Position numbers and translations under genes: made by a program. This document shows, in pieces, positions 25,948-33,898 of a DNA stretch of 64,000 nt. The notes beneath the pieces are model-generated. The model saw nothing but the letters and a program-made list of their open reading frames with translations, had not been told where the DNA came from and searched no databases. Source of the stretch: Clostridium acetobutylicum ATCC 824 (GTDB lineage: Bacteria > Bacillota > Clostridia > Clostridiales > Clostridiaceae); assembly GCF_000008765.1 (NCBI RefSeq), contig NC_003030.1:1708001-1772000 (forward strand), written 5' to 3'. How positions within the stretch are numbered: the first letter of the stretch is position 1; the number at the start of each line of letters is the position of its first letter.

Positions 25948-27378
25948 TTAATATATTCCAATAACTTTCCACCATATGGAGCCTATACCTAGCCAAATAA
26001 TAAAATATACTATTCCAAGAATAAAGTTTAAGCTCCACCATTTATTTTGGTTAACATAGCCCGAACCAAATAGAATCGGTGCTGGGCCGCTGCTGTAATG
26101 TGTAGTTGAAGCAAGTAGATTTCCGAAAAAACCTAAACTTAAAGCTGCAAGAAGGGGAGGGACACCTCCTGCAATAGCAATAGCCAAAAAGGCGGAATAC
26201 ATGGAACTTACATGGGCTGTAGCACTAGCAAATATATAGTGAATGTAAAAATAGCAAACAAGAAGAATAAGGAGTATAATCGGCCAACTAAAGCCGTGTA
26301 CACTATTTTTTACTAGAGTGCTGAACCATTTGATTAAGCCAAGTTTATTAAGCTGATTTGCCATCATAACTAAAACTGAGAACCATATTAAAGTATCCCA
26401 GGCTCCTTTTTCACCTTTAACATCATCCCAGGTAATAACCTTAAAAATTAAAAGCAGTGAAAGTCCTATAAAAGCAGTTAAAGTAGCGTCTATTTTTGTT
26501 AAGCTTCCAGTGATCCATAAAAAGAGTATTATAACAAAAACTATAGACATAAGTTTTTCGTCTTTTTTCATAGGACCCATTTTTTCTAATTCCTTTTTAG
26601 CGAGTTCAGGAGCATTGGGAGTATTTTTTATTTCAGGTGGATAAATTTTATAAATAATAAGTGGAATTAAAACGAGGGATATTATGCCTGGAACTAATGC
26701 TGCAAGGAACCACCCAAACCAAGTAATATTAACATTAAGAGTTTTAGCAAGGGTTTTAGCGAGAGGGTTTGCGGCCATAGAAGTTAAAAACATTGCGGCA
26801 GTTATAATATCACCATGAAATTCAGAGAATATTAAAAAAGAACCTATCTTTCTTTCAGTGTTATCCTCTGGTTTTGAACCAAAAGCTTCCGAGAGAGATT
26901 TTATTATTGGATAGATTATTCCACCGGCTCTTGCAGTATTGCTTGGTGTTGCAGGTGCTATTACAAGATCACAAAATATAATTGAATAGCAAAGTCCCAA
27001 GGTTTTTTTGCCAAATAATTTTATAAAGTGATATGCAATCCTTGAGCCTAGACCTGTTTTAATAAATCCTCGTGAAATGAAAAATGCTATTACTATGAGC
27101 CAAATACTTCCTTCACTAAAGCCTAGCAGTCCTGTATTTACATTAATAGTGTTAGTAATTATTGCAAGGGTTAAACCTATTATGGAAACAGCTCCTATAG
27201 GAAGTGGTTTTAGTATACAGGCCAATATTGTAGCTATAAAAATTGCTAGCATATGCCAAGCTAAAGGCTGTATACTCTTTGAGTGTGGTATAAACCATAT
27301 AAAAACTCCAAATAAGATACATATTAGAAGTTTAAGATAAATGTTATAATGAGATTTTCTTATTTCACTGGTATTCAT
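25948..27378 (-). CDS. Dicarboxylate transporter (DASS/CitT, malate or 2-oxoglutarate type)
   Basis: A 476-residue polytopic transporter of the divalent anion:sodium symporter family (DASS), with about twelve hydrophobic helices. Segments such as APATPSNTARAGGIIYPI and STTHYSSGPAPILFGSGYV match the plant/bacterial 2-oxoglutarate/malate translocator. ATG 27378 has an AAAGGAAG site; the longer frame from 27408 lacks one. Together with malic enzyme 22 bases downstream it forms a malate uptake and decarboxylation operon. Upstream stands an 18-base-arm palindrome. Confidence 0.93.
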   Translation of the reverse strand: MNTSEIRKSHYNIYLKLLICILFGVFIWFIPHSKSIQPLAWHMLAIFIATILACILKPLPIGAVSIIGLTLAIITNTINVNTGLLGFSEGSIWLIVIAFFISRGFIKTGLGSRIAYHFIKLFGKKTLGLCYSIIFCDLVIAPATPSNTARAGGIIYPIIKSLSEAFGSKPEDNTERKIGSFLIFSEFHGDIITAAMFLTSMAANPLAKTLAKTLNVNITWFGWFLAALVPGIISLVLIPLIIYKIYPPEIKNTPNAPELAKKELEKMGPMKKDEKLMSIVFVIILFLWITGSLTKIDATLTAFIGLSLLLIFKVITWDDVKGEKGAWDTLIWFSVLVMMANQLNKLGLIKWFSTLVKNSVHGFSWPIILLILLVCYFYIHYIFASATAHVSSMYSAFLAIAIAGGVPPLLAALSLGFFGNLLASTTHYSSGPAPILFGSGYVNQNKWWSLNFILGIVYFIIWLGIGSIWWKVIGIY

Positions 27379-27412
27379 ATGGAAGGCTTCCTTTCTTTTA
27401 TTTTTCATGTTT

Positions 27413-27489
27413 ATTATAAAAGAGAAGAAGTAAAATTAGAAATATAGTTTATTTATCAAGTTATAAATATTATTTATAACTTGATAAAT
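27413..27489 (-). promoter_or_regulatory. Palindrome and promoter region of the malate operon
   Basis: ATTTATCAAGTTATAAAT (27451-27468), three bases, ATTTATAACTTGATAAAT (27472-27489): a perfect 18-base inverted repeat. On the minus strand a TATAAT is at 27418-27413 with a poor -35, so the palindrome centre lies near -64 from the expected start, where LysR activators typically bind. It contains a T-N11-A core. No T-run follows, so it is not an ordinary terminator. Confidence 0.65.
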
Positions 27490-27512
27490 ATATTTTGAAA
27501 TTTGGAAAAGTA

Positions 27513-28250
27513 TTATTTTGATAGGTCTTTTTTAAGATATATATATGGATTAGAAGGTTTTTGAATAGAATGAACGCTTTTTACATTAATTACTGGAATT
27601 ATATTTTGACTTGTATCCTCTTTGTCGAAGTTTTTCATAGAGCTAATAGTACCTTTTATGGTAACCCAATCATTTTCTTTCAAGTCCGTAAAAGTATCAG
27701 TATAACAAGTAAGTCCTATAACCTCCGCATCAGCAGCACAGCATACTATAAGCATTCTAGCAATTACAAAATGATTTTTTGGAAAAGAATTGTCTTTGTA
27801 AATAAAACCGGAAAGTTCTATATTTTTACCTTTGTACTTAATTATATTATTTGTTATTTCAGTTGTCATATCTGAAAAGTTTTCATCGTTTAATTTTATA
27901 TAATCGGATTTGCTTTTAGAAGCGCCTGAAGTAGATTCTATAGAAGATAGTTCTGTTATTCCTTTTTTTTCAGCAATATTTGAATTTAATCCCTGTGGAT
28001 TTATAATGTAGGCTAGTATAAGTGGAACGAAGAAAATAGATGAAGCTGCTTTTAATGAAGAGTGATTTTTTCTGGTAAAAAGCTTTTTAAGTTGGAAAAT
28101 AATTAATATAAAAAAAATCACAAAAGCAAAGATTATATAAGCTGTCATTTTAGGGTGTATAAATAGGTAAAGTTTTTTGCTTGATATAAGATAGTACATG
28201 TAATATGTAAAACCTAAAAGTATTATAAACCATTTAAATTCGTTCTTCAT
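27513..28250 (-). CDS. TIGR03943-family membrane protein, permease partner (YcgQ-like)
   Basis: A 245-residue protein with about three or four hydrophobic helices in the first 100 residues and a C-terminal soluble domain with IARMLIVCCAADAEVIGLTC and DWVTIKGTIS. That CC-containing block is characteristic of the family (TIGR03943/YcgQ, DUF1980). It is always next to the two-gene permease partner, here 12 bases upstream, and Bacillus homologs are associated with zinc response. Transport direction and substrate are not known. Located on the minus strand between the permease and the malate operon. Confidence 0.85.
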   Translation of the reverse strand: MKNEFKWFIILLGFTYYMYYLISSKKLYLFIHPKMTAYIIFAFVIFFILIIFQLKKLFTRKNHSSLKAASSIFFVPLILAYIINPQGLNSNIAEKKGITELSSIESTSGASKSKSDYIKLNDENFSDMTTEITNNIIKYKGKNIELSGFIYKDNSFPKNHFVIARMLIVCCAADAEVIGLTCYTDTFTDLKENDWVTIKGTISSMKNFDKEDTSQNIIPVINVKSVHSIQKPSNPYIYLKKDLSK

Positions 28251-28262
28251 TTCAATCTCCTT

Positions 28263-29366
28263 TTATAATGGAATTTTAACAAAATTAAAGGCTAGTCCTA
28301 TGAGAAAACATACAACAATTATTATGGACACTAATTTGAATACAAATTTTAAATTAAAGGTTTCACAAAGCATAAGAGTATTTTTTATATCTATCATTGG
28401 TCCAAAAATTAAAAATGCAACTATAGAACCATTGGTGAATTGATTTACAAAAGTACGTGCTATAAAAGCATCAGTTTCAGAACAAACGCATAGTACGTAT
28501 GCCAAAATCATCATAACTATAATTGATGATATGTTACCATGGCCTATTGATAGTATATATTTTCTTGGAATAAAGGTTTGCATAAGTGCTGAAAGAAATG
28601 CACCCATTATTACAAATCTCCCCACATCTTGAAGTTCTAAGCTTACATGATCTAATACATGTACTAAAGTAAGAGCTGAAAATTTTTCTTCTTCGTGATG
28701 AACGTGACCACAACTGCACTTATGATGTTCATGATTATGATTACTGGTAACAATAGGATTGTTCTTAGGCATGTACACTCTCTCGTTAAATAAAATTTCA
28801 TGTAGTTTAGCTTGTTTAGTTTTACTTTTGTCTAATTTATTTATTATAAAACCGATTAGTACTGCACTTATCCATCCAGCAACAGCACGTATAAGTGGTG
28901 CATGTGGATTGCTTAAAAATGCGTAATAAGTTGAGGTAAGAACCACTGGATTTATAATTGGTACGGATAGCATAAAGGTTATGCCTATTGGTAGGGGAAG
29001 TCCCTTTTTTAGTAATCTTCTAACTATGGGTACTATAGCACAATCGCATACAGGAAATATAAGACCTATAGTAGCAGCTGATAAAATTCCAAGAACAATA
29101 TTTTTAGGTATTATTCTAGAGAGAGTTTCTTCTGATATAAATACTTGAATTAGAGAAGATAAAAATACACCTATAATAATAAAAGGTAATGCTTCTAAAA
29201 TAATGCTTATAAAGATAGTAACAAAACTTTGCAAAAAAGAGTTTTGAAGTATAAAAGAAAAAGTTTTTCTGAGTATTTTAATATTTGTGGTAAGCATAAA
29301 TATTATGGGTAAAATTATGCATAAAAGAAGGGGAAGGAAAAATTCATTATGACGACTATTTTCCAA
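28263..29366 (-). CDS. DUF318-family permease (YcgR-like), histidine-rich loop
   Basis: A 367-residue permease of the DUF318 / ArsP-like family with about eight helices and conserved PVCDCAIVPIVRRLLKKGLPL and FGPMIDIKNTLMLCETF. A cytoplasmic or extracellular loop near residues 200-225 carries a His/Cys-rich stretch NHNHEHHKCSCGHVHHEEE that would bind zinc or similar metals. The start is TTG 29366, after GGTGGTG. Partner gene 27513 follows by 12 bases. The loop plus the zinc-binding protein upstream argue for zinc or other divalent metal transport; this is inference. Confidence 0.88.
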   Translation of the reverse strand: MENSRHNEFFLPLLLCIILPIIFMLTTNIKILRKTFSFILQNSFLQSFVTIFISIILEALPFIIIGVFLSSLIQVFISEETLSRIIPKNIVLGILSAATIGLIFPVCDCAIVPIVRRLLKKGLPLPIGITFMLSVPIINPVVLTSTYYAFLSNPHAPLIRAVAGWISAVLIGFIINKLDKSKTKQAKLHEILFNERVYMPKNNPIVTSNHNHEHHKCSCGHVHHEEEKFSALTLVHVLDHVSLELQDVGRFVIMGAFLSALMQTFIPRKYILSIGHGNISSIIVMMILAYVLCVCSETDAFIARTFVNQFTNGSIVAFLIFGPMIDIKNTLMLCETFNLKFVFKLVSIIIVVCFLIGLAFNFVKIPL

Positions 29367-29395
29367 TTTATATCACCACCTAATATATTTAAATA

Positions 29396-29427
29396 AAAAA
29401 GTAAAATCAATACTGATTTTACTTTTT
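29396..29427 (-). terminator. Terminator between the binding protein and the permease
   Basis: AAAAAGTAAAATCA / TGATTTTACTTTTT hairpin, 14 bases, four-base loop. It would separate the lipoprotein from the permease genes unless read through. Confidence 0.8.
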
Positions 29428-29473
29428 CAATACAATTATAGATATTCTATTTTATATCGGGTTATGAAAAAAA

Positions 29474-30370
29474 TTATTTTAAGCTGTTATAAATTTCATC
29501 TAAATCAGTTTTTATTGAAGAAAGATAGTCCTTTCCATCTTCAGCACTTTCTACAGTATATATTTTTTGTGTTTTTGCATCGACCTCTTCGGCTAGAGTA
29601 CGTGATACTTTAGGACTTACCATATCTTCATAAAATACAGTTCTTACATTATTATTTTTGCAGTATTCCGTTAAATCTGCTAATTGTTTAGTACTAGGTT
29701 CACCTTCAGCAAAAACATTTTCTACACTCTTTTGTTTTAGGTTATAGTCTCTGCATAGATAAGCAAAGGCAGCATGTCCTGTTACGAAATTCTTGCTTTT
29801 AACGATTTTAAATTTTTCTACATATTCTTGATTTAATGAATCTATTTTTTTGCAGAATTTATCATAATTATCGTAATAAAATTTTTTGTTAGCTGGGTCT
29901 GCCTTGGCAAGGGCATCTCTTATGTTTTTAGATTCTATTCTTGCATTATTTAAACTGAGCCAAGAATGAGGATCGTATTTTCCATGTTCGGATATTTCTT
30001 TGGAATCTGAATTTTTTATGGCATTTATTCCTTTTGAGGCCTCAAGGGTAATTAACTCCTTATTGTCAACTGACTTTAAAGTTTTATCTACCCAGGTCTC
30101 CATTCCAAGTCCGCTGTATATAAAAACCTTAGAATCATATAAAGTTTTAATATCCTTTGCTTTAGGATCAAAATCATGGGGTTCTGTACCATTTGGTATT
30201 ATAGTTACTATATCAATTTTATCTTTACCTATGGCATATGTAAGTTCTTTCATTGCATTAAAGGATACAGCAACCTTCATTTTTCCGTTACTGGATTGAT
30301 TGTTGCTGCACGAGGCGAGTACTACTAAGCCAATTAAAACAGCAATTAAAGAAAAGAATTTTTTTATCAT
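29474..30370 (-). CDS. Zinc/manganese-type ABC substrate-binding lipoprotein (ZnuA/AdcA-like)
   Basis: A 298-residue cluster-A-1 metal-binding lipoprotein. The signal ends in LVVLASCS with a lipobox Cys at about residue 21. Metal-ligand positions are EPHDFDPK, DPHSWLS, TGHAAFAYL and FYEDMVSP, the pattern of zinc or manganese binding proteins. ATG 30370 has the site TTAGGAGTGG; the frame extends to 30436 but that would bury the site and promoter. No permease or ATPase genes for an ABC importer are adjacent. A strong promoter and a palindrome lie just upstream (30397-30452). Metal: zinc is preferred from context, manganese not excluded. Confidence 0.9.
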   Translation of the reverse strand: MIKKFFSLIAVLIGLVVLASCSNNQSSNGKMKVAVSFNAMKELTYAIGKDKIDIVTIIPNGTEPHDFDPKAKDIKTLYDSKVFIYSGLGMETWVDKTLKSVDNKELITLEASKGINAIKNSDSKEISEHGKYDPHSWLSLNNARIESKNIRDALAKADPANKKFYYDNYDKFCKKIDSLNQEYVEKFKIVKSKNFVTGHAAFAYLCRDYNLKQKSVENVFAEGEPSTKQLADLTEYCKNNNVRTVFYEDMVSPKVSRTLAEEVDAKTQKIYTVESAEDGKDYLSSIKTDLDEIYNSLK

Positions 30371-30396
30371 ATTATTTACCACTCCTAAAATGTACT

Positions 30397-30452
30397 TGCA
30401 AATAATTTGCATTAACAAAATTAATAATATGCTCATATGTAGAATTTGTCAA
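30397..30452 (-). promoter_or_regulatory. Promoter and 7-1-7 metalloregulator-like operator of the binding-protein gene
   Basis: On the minus strand TTGACA (30452-30447), 17 bases, TATTAT (30429-30424). Just after the start point stands TGCAAAT-A-ATTTGCA (30397-30411), a perfect 7-1-7 inverted repeat as used by Fur-superfamily repressors. The halves differ from Fur, PerR and Zur consensus sequences. A Zur or similar protein is a guess. Confidence 0.8.
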
Positions 30453-30480
30453 CCATTCATTAGAGAATAGTATTTATTAA

Positions 30481-30520
30481 AATAAGCCCACTTGAATTAA
30501 CAGTTAGGGCTTATTTTTTA
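30481..30520 (-). terminator. Terminator after the S4 paralog
   Basis: AATAAGCCC / GGGCTTATT with a 17-base loop between the S4 stop and the next promoter. Confidence 0.7.
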
Positions 30521-31108
30521 TTTTGAGTAAAATTCTATTACAGCAACCTCATTTACCTTTATAGGTATTTCATCTATATTAGGCAGTCTTAATAATTTTC
30601 CAGAGAATTCGTCGGGATTTTTTTCTATATAGGGTACATTAAAAGTTGAAAGATTCATAAAGTTGTTTGAGAACATTTCATTTTGTCTGTGTTTTTCTTT
30701 TAATGATACTACATCTCCAACTTGCACTTCATAAGAAGGAATGTCGAGTTTTTTTCCATTAACTAATATAAGACCATGACTTACCATTTGCCTTGCTTGA
30801 CGTATAGAATTAGCAAAACCTATCCTGTAAACTACATTATCTAATCTACATTCTAAAATTTTTAATAAAGAGCTTCCGCTTGCTTCTTTATTTTTCATCG
30901 CAGCTTTAACATATCTGCTAAATTGTTTTTCGAGAACACCGTAGTATGCCTTCAATTTTTGTTTTTCTATTAAATGCATTCCATAATCAGAAATCTTCTT
31001 CTTTCTTGTGTTTGTAGTTTCAAATCTTTTCATAGCCTTAGGATGACCATATATATTTACTCCTAGACGCCTGGATAATTTGAATCTTGGTTCACGCATA
31101 GTTGCCAT
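30518..31108 (-). CDS. rpsD: Ribosomal protein S4 paralog without zinc-binding cysteines
   Basis: A 196-residue S4-family protein. The S4 RNA-binding domain is clear ([20 protein letters not shown] and [18 protein letters not shown] at about 85-130). The N-terminus ([18 protein letters not shown]) has none of the cysteines of the zinc-type S4. Cysteine-free S4 paralogs are typically made during zinc shortage or exist beside a zinc-type main copy. It lies next to a zinc-type binding protein, which fits. ATG 31108 follows a strong AAGGAGG. Whether another S4 exists cannot be seen here. Confidence 0.9.
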   Translation of the reverse strand: MATMREPRFKLSRRLGVNIYGHPKAMKRFETTNTRKKKISDYGMHLIEKQKLKAYYGVLEKQFSRYVKAAMKNKEASGSSLLKILECRLDNVVYRIGFANSIRQARQMVSHGLILVNGKKLDIPSYEVQVGDVVSLKEKHRQNEMFSNNFMNLSTFNVPYIEKNPDEFSGKLLRLPNIDEIPIKVNEVAVIEFYSK

Positions 31109-31399
31109 TGTGTAATAGCCTCCTTAAATTTTAAAAAATAATATTAAATATAGTATGAGCTTAAAGTTATTTTTTATTTATAGTTACTTAACTTTTAAGA
31201 TTTTTAAGTGAAATTGGTATTGCTCGTATGAAAAACATACTAATGAAACAATATGCTTAATTTGTTTCTTTATAAAATATAGAAAAATTACTTATTTAAT
31301 GGAATTAAGTTAAATTTATTATGGTATAATGTTTACGTATGTTGAAAAATGTAATGTAACGTTTTACTTTTTCTTCTAAGTATATTTGGAGGTAATTTC
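31109..31399. other. Intergenic region between rpsD and the recombinase
   Basis: About 290 AT-rich bases between diverging genes. An extended -10 box TATAAT (31325-31330, with TG) points toward the recombinase gene. Nothing else is evident; no metalloregulator palindrome like the one at 30397 was found. Confidence 0.5.
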
Positions 31400-31960
31400 A
31401 TGGTTGTAGAACCTATAAGAGACAAAAAGAAAATTAAACAAATTTATTATTATTTAAATGGTAAGGATATTAAATATGGAGTGCTATTTAAATTTGGATT
31501 AAATACAGGGCTCAGAATAAGTGATATACTGCCTGTGAAGGTTAAGGATATTTTTAACCCAAACTACGAATATAAATACTATTTTACATTAAAAGAAAAG
31601 AAGACTGGTAAGGTTAAAAAGATTAAGTTAAATCCGGCAATAAAAAAAACTTTACTAGGGTTTGTAAAAAAGAAGCAGATGAGCATGGACTCGTATTTAT
31701 TTTACAGTAGAAAAGGAGGACATTTAGAAAGGGTACAAGCCTACAGGATATTAAAGGAAGCGGCAATTATTTGTGGGGTTGAGAACTTTGGAACGCACAG
31801 TTTACGTAAGACCTGGGGATATTGGACGTATAAAGCTTCAAAATATAATATAGGCTTAATTATGGATACGTTTAATCACAGTTCTCAAGCAATTACACTT
31901 AGGTATATAGGAATAAACCAAGAACAAAAGGACAATCTTTATTCTTTGGTACAGTTTTAA
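31400..31960 (+). CDS. Minimal tyrosine recombinase
   Basis: A 186-residue protein that contains only the catalytic domain of tyrosine recombinases; the N-terminal core-binding domain is missing. The catalytic set appears complete: Arg39 (TGLRISDIL), Lys in the beta-hairpin near 72-83, HSLRKTWG (His133, Arg136), FNHSS (His160) and YIG with Tyr169. Such short integrases occur in Clostridia with unclear roles. ATG 31400 follows GGAGG. Its position between two direct repeats of malS is suggestive, but nothing shows it acts on them. No attachment site was visible. Confidence 0.88.
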   Translation: MVVEPIRDKKKIKQIYYYLNGKDIKYGVLFKFGLNTGLRISDILPVKVKDIFNPNYEYKYYFTLKEKKTGKVKKIKLNPAIKKTLLGFVKKKQMSMDSYLFYSRKGGHLERVQAYRILKEAAIICGVENFGTHSLRKTWGYWTYKASKYNIGLIMDTFNHSSQAITLRYIGINQEQKDNLYSLVQF

Positions 31961-32022
31961 AGTGAAAACACTTATACATGTGCTAAAATTATTTAATAGC
32001 GTATGTATAAGTGTTTTTTTAA

Positions 32023-33654
32023 TTATTTATAGTATGGTTCCCAAATTTCATTTTCAACAGCATTTTCAGCATCAACTATAGGTGCACGATTTAAATTTTC
32101 TTTAACGGCTTCTTTAACCACAGCAGTAGCTACAAGCTTTGAGGCTTCTCTAAGCTTTGATATTACAGGAAGCATAGGTGCACCTTTTACGGAAAGGTCT
32201 ATTAAAGAAGAAACACCGTGAGCAGCAGCAGCAAGCATTCCATCAGAAACAGTCTTAGACTTAGAAACAACTATTCCAAGACCTAAACCAGGATAAAGAA
32301 GGGCATTGTTAGCCTGACCTATTGTATAGGTTACACCCTTGTATTCTACAGGAGAAGAAGGACTTCCAGTAACCACAAGAGCATTTCCATCGGACCATTT
32401 TATTATATCCTCAGCTTTTGCTTCAGCAAGCTTTGTTGGATTAGAAATTGGCATTATAGCTGGTCTTTCAGTGGATTTTGCCATGTTTTTAACAACAGCT
32501 TCAGTAAAGGCACCGTGAACTCCGGAGGTTCCAATTAGTACAGTAGGTTTAACTTCAGCAACTATCTCTGCAAGGTCTTTTAGAGGTTTTTTAAATTCAC
32601 CTTTTTTTCTAGAATATTTTTTCTGTCCTTCAGTTAAATCCTGCATATCCTCAGTGATAAGGCCCTGACGATCTACAATATAAAAATCTTTTAAAGCCTC
32701 ATCAAGAGTAAGACCGCTTCTAATTTTTTCTAAAAGTATTTGATCAGATACACCAATACCAGCAGTACCACCGCCAAATACAAGTATTTTGTGATTTTTA
32801 ATAGGAGTATTAGTTACTTTTGCTACAGAGTTTAGAGCAGCTACCATCATAACGCCTGTACCCTGAATATCATCATTAAAGGTGCATATGTTATTTCTGT
32901 ATTTTTCAAGTATAGTGCTTGCATTGCCGCGTCCAAAGTCTTCCCAGTGAAGAAGAACATCAGGGAAAAGTGAGGTGCAGGTTTTTACGAATTCATCAAT
33001 GAAGGAGTAGTACTTTTCACCAGTAACTCTTTTGTGTTTATTGCCAACATAAAAAGGATCATTGAGAAGAGCTTCATTATTAGTACCTGCATCAATAACA
33101 ATAGGAAGGACATTTCTAGGGTTAAGACCGGCAGCCACAGTGTATACAGCAAGTTTACCAATGGAAATATCCACACCTTGAATACCCCAATCACCTATGC
33201 CAAGAACACCTTCACCATCAGTAACAACAATAAGCTTAATATCGTCTAAATCATTGGAAACAGCTTCTATAGATTTTTTTATATTTTCGGGATGGTTTAT
33301 AGATAAGAAGACAGCATCCTTAGGAGTATCGTAATTCTTAGAGTAATTAATTACGGCATCTCCAATAGTAGGGGTATAAACTATAGGAAGAAGTTCAACG
33401 ATATGTTTTTTTACCACATAATAGAAAAGAATTCTATTTGTATCGTATATGTTCATTAAATAAAAATGCTTATCTAAAGCATCATCAATTGATTTAAGCT
33501 TTTCATAAACCACCTTTTCTTGCTCTTCAAGAGTCATTACAGCACAAGGAAGAAGACCGGTTAAATCGTATTTTTTCCTTTCTTCAAGAGTAAAAGCAGT
33601 ACCTTTATTGAGGAAGGGATTTCTTAGTAATTCTAAACCTTTTAAATTATTCAT
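32023..33654 (-). CDS. malS: NAD-dependent malic enzyme, copy 2
   Basis: A duplicate of the gene at 24294-25925: the encoded proteins differ by one internal Val to Ile (WGVQG to WGIQG, base 33183) and the last residue, Arg to Lys. Domains and activity as for copy 1. Here there is no transporter upstream; the gene stands alone behind a different leader. The frame can start at 33663, but copy 1 starts at the equivalent of 33654. An AGAGGTG ribosome site at 33700-33694 is about 30 to 40 bases from the start codons, separated by the hairpin at 33663-33690. Confidence 0.96.
   Translation of the reverse strand: MNNLKGLELLRNPFLNKGTAFTLEERKKYDLTGLLPCAVMTLEEQEKVVYEKLKSIDDALDKHFYLMNIYDTNRILFYYVVKKHIVELLPIVYTPTIGDAVINYSKNYDTPKDAVFLSINHPENIKKSIEAVSNDLDDIKLIVVTDGEGVLGIGDWGIQGVDISIGKLAVYTVAAGLNPRNVLPIVIDAGTNNEALLNDPFYVGNKHKRVTGEKYYSFIDEFVKTCTSLFPDVLLHWEDFGRGNASTILEKYRNNICTFNDDIQGTGVMMVAALNSVAKVTNTPIKNHKILVFGGGTAGIGVSDQILLEKIRSGLTLDEALKDFYIVDRQGLITEDMQDLTEGQKKYSRKKGEFKKPLKDLAEIVAEVKPTVLIGTSGVHGAFTEAVVKNMAKSTERPAIMPISNPTKLAEAKAEDIIKWSDGNALVVTGSPSSPVEYKGVTYTIGQANNALLYPGLGLGIVVSKSKTVSDGMLAAAAHGVSSLIDLSVKGAPMLPVISKLREASKLVATAVVKEAVKENLNRAPIVDAENAVENEIWEPYYK
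32023..33654 (-). repeat. Long direct repeat, copy B (malic enzyme CDS)
   Basis: Partner of 24294-25925, same orientation, offset 7729. Only base 33183 and the last sense codon differ by eye. Flanks on both sides are unrelated. Confidence 0.95.
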
Positions 33655-33662
33655 CAAATTCA

Positions 33663-33700
33663 TTTAGTGAGAAGAACACAGCTCACTAAAATTCACCTCT
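33663..33700 (-). promoter_or_regulatory. Leader hairpin of malic enzyme copy 2
   Basis: TTTAGTGAG and CTCACTAAA (33690-33682 and 33671-33663 on the minus strand) enclose ten bases. The AGAGGTG site lies just upstream and the start codon just after the hairpin, so folding would bring site and start close together. Alternatively it is left-over sequence from the duplication. Confidence 0.5.
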
Positions 33701-33835
33701 TTTCTTTTTTTTATAACATAGTTATATACATTTTAATATCTTTATATAATTATATACCAAATTATAGCTTATAAAAAACATAAAATAAGCTATAACCATT
33801 AAATATGTAGGCTATGTTTTAGAAAGATGTTGATA

Positions 33836-33864
33836 TTGAACGTGTGTTCGCACTGCGGTATAAT
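33836..33864 (+). promoter_or_regulatory. Promoter with LexA-like box before the transposase remnant
   Basis: TTGAAC (33836-33841), 17 bases, TATAAT (33859-33864). GAACGTGTGTTC (33838-33849) overlaps the -35 and fits the Firmicute SOS-box pattern GAAC-N4-GTTC. Confidence 0.55.
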
Positions 33865-33898
33865 AATATTAAAGTTACTTGTTTAGGAGGTTGTCATT

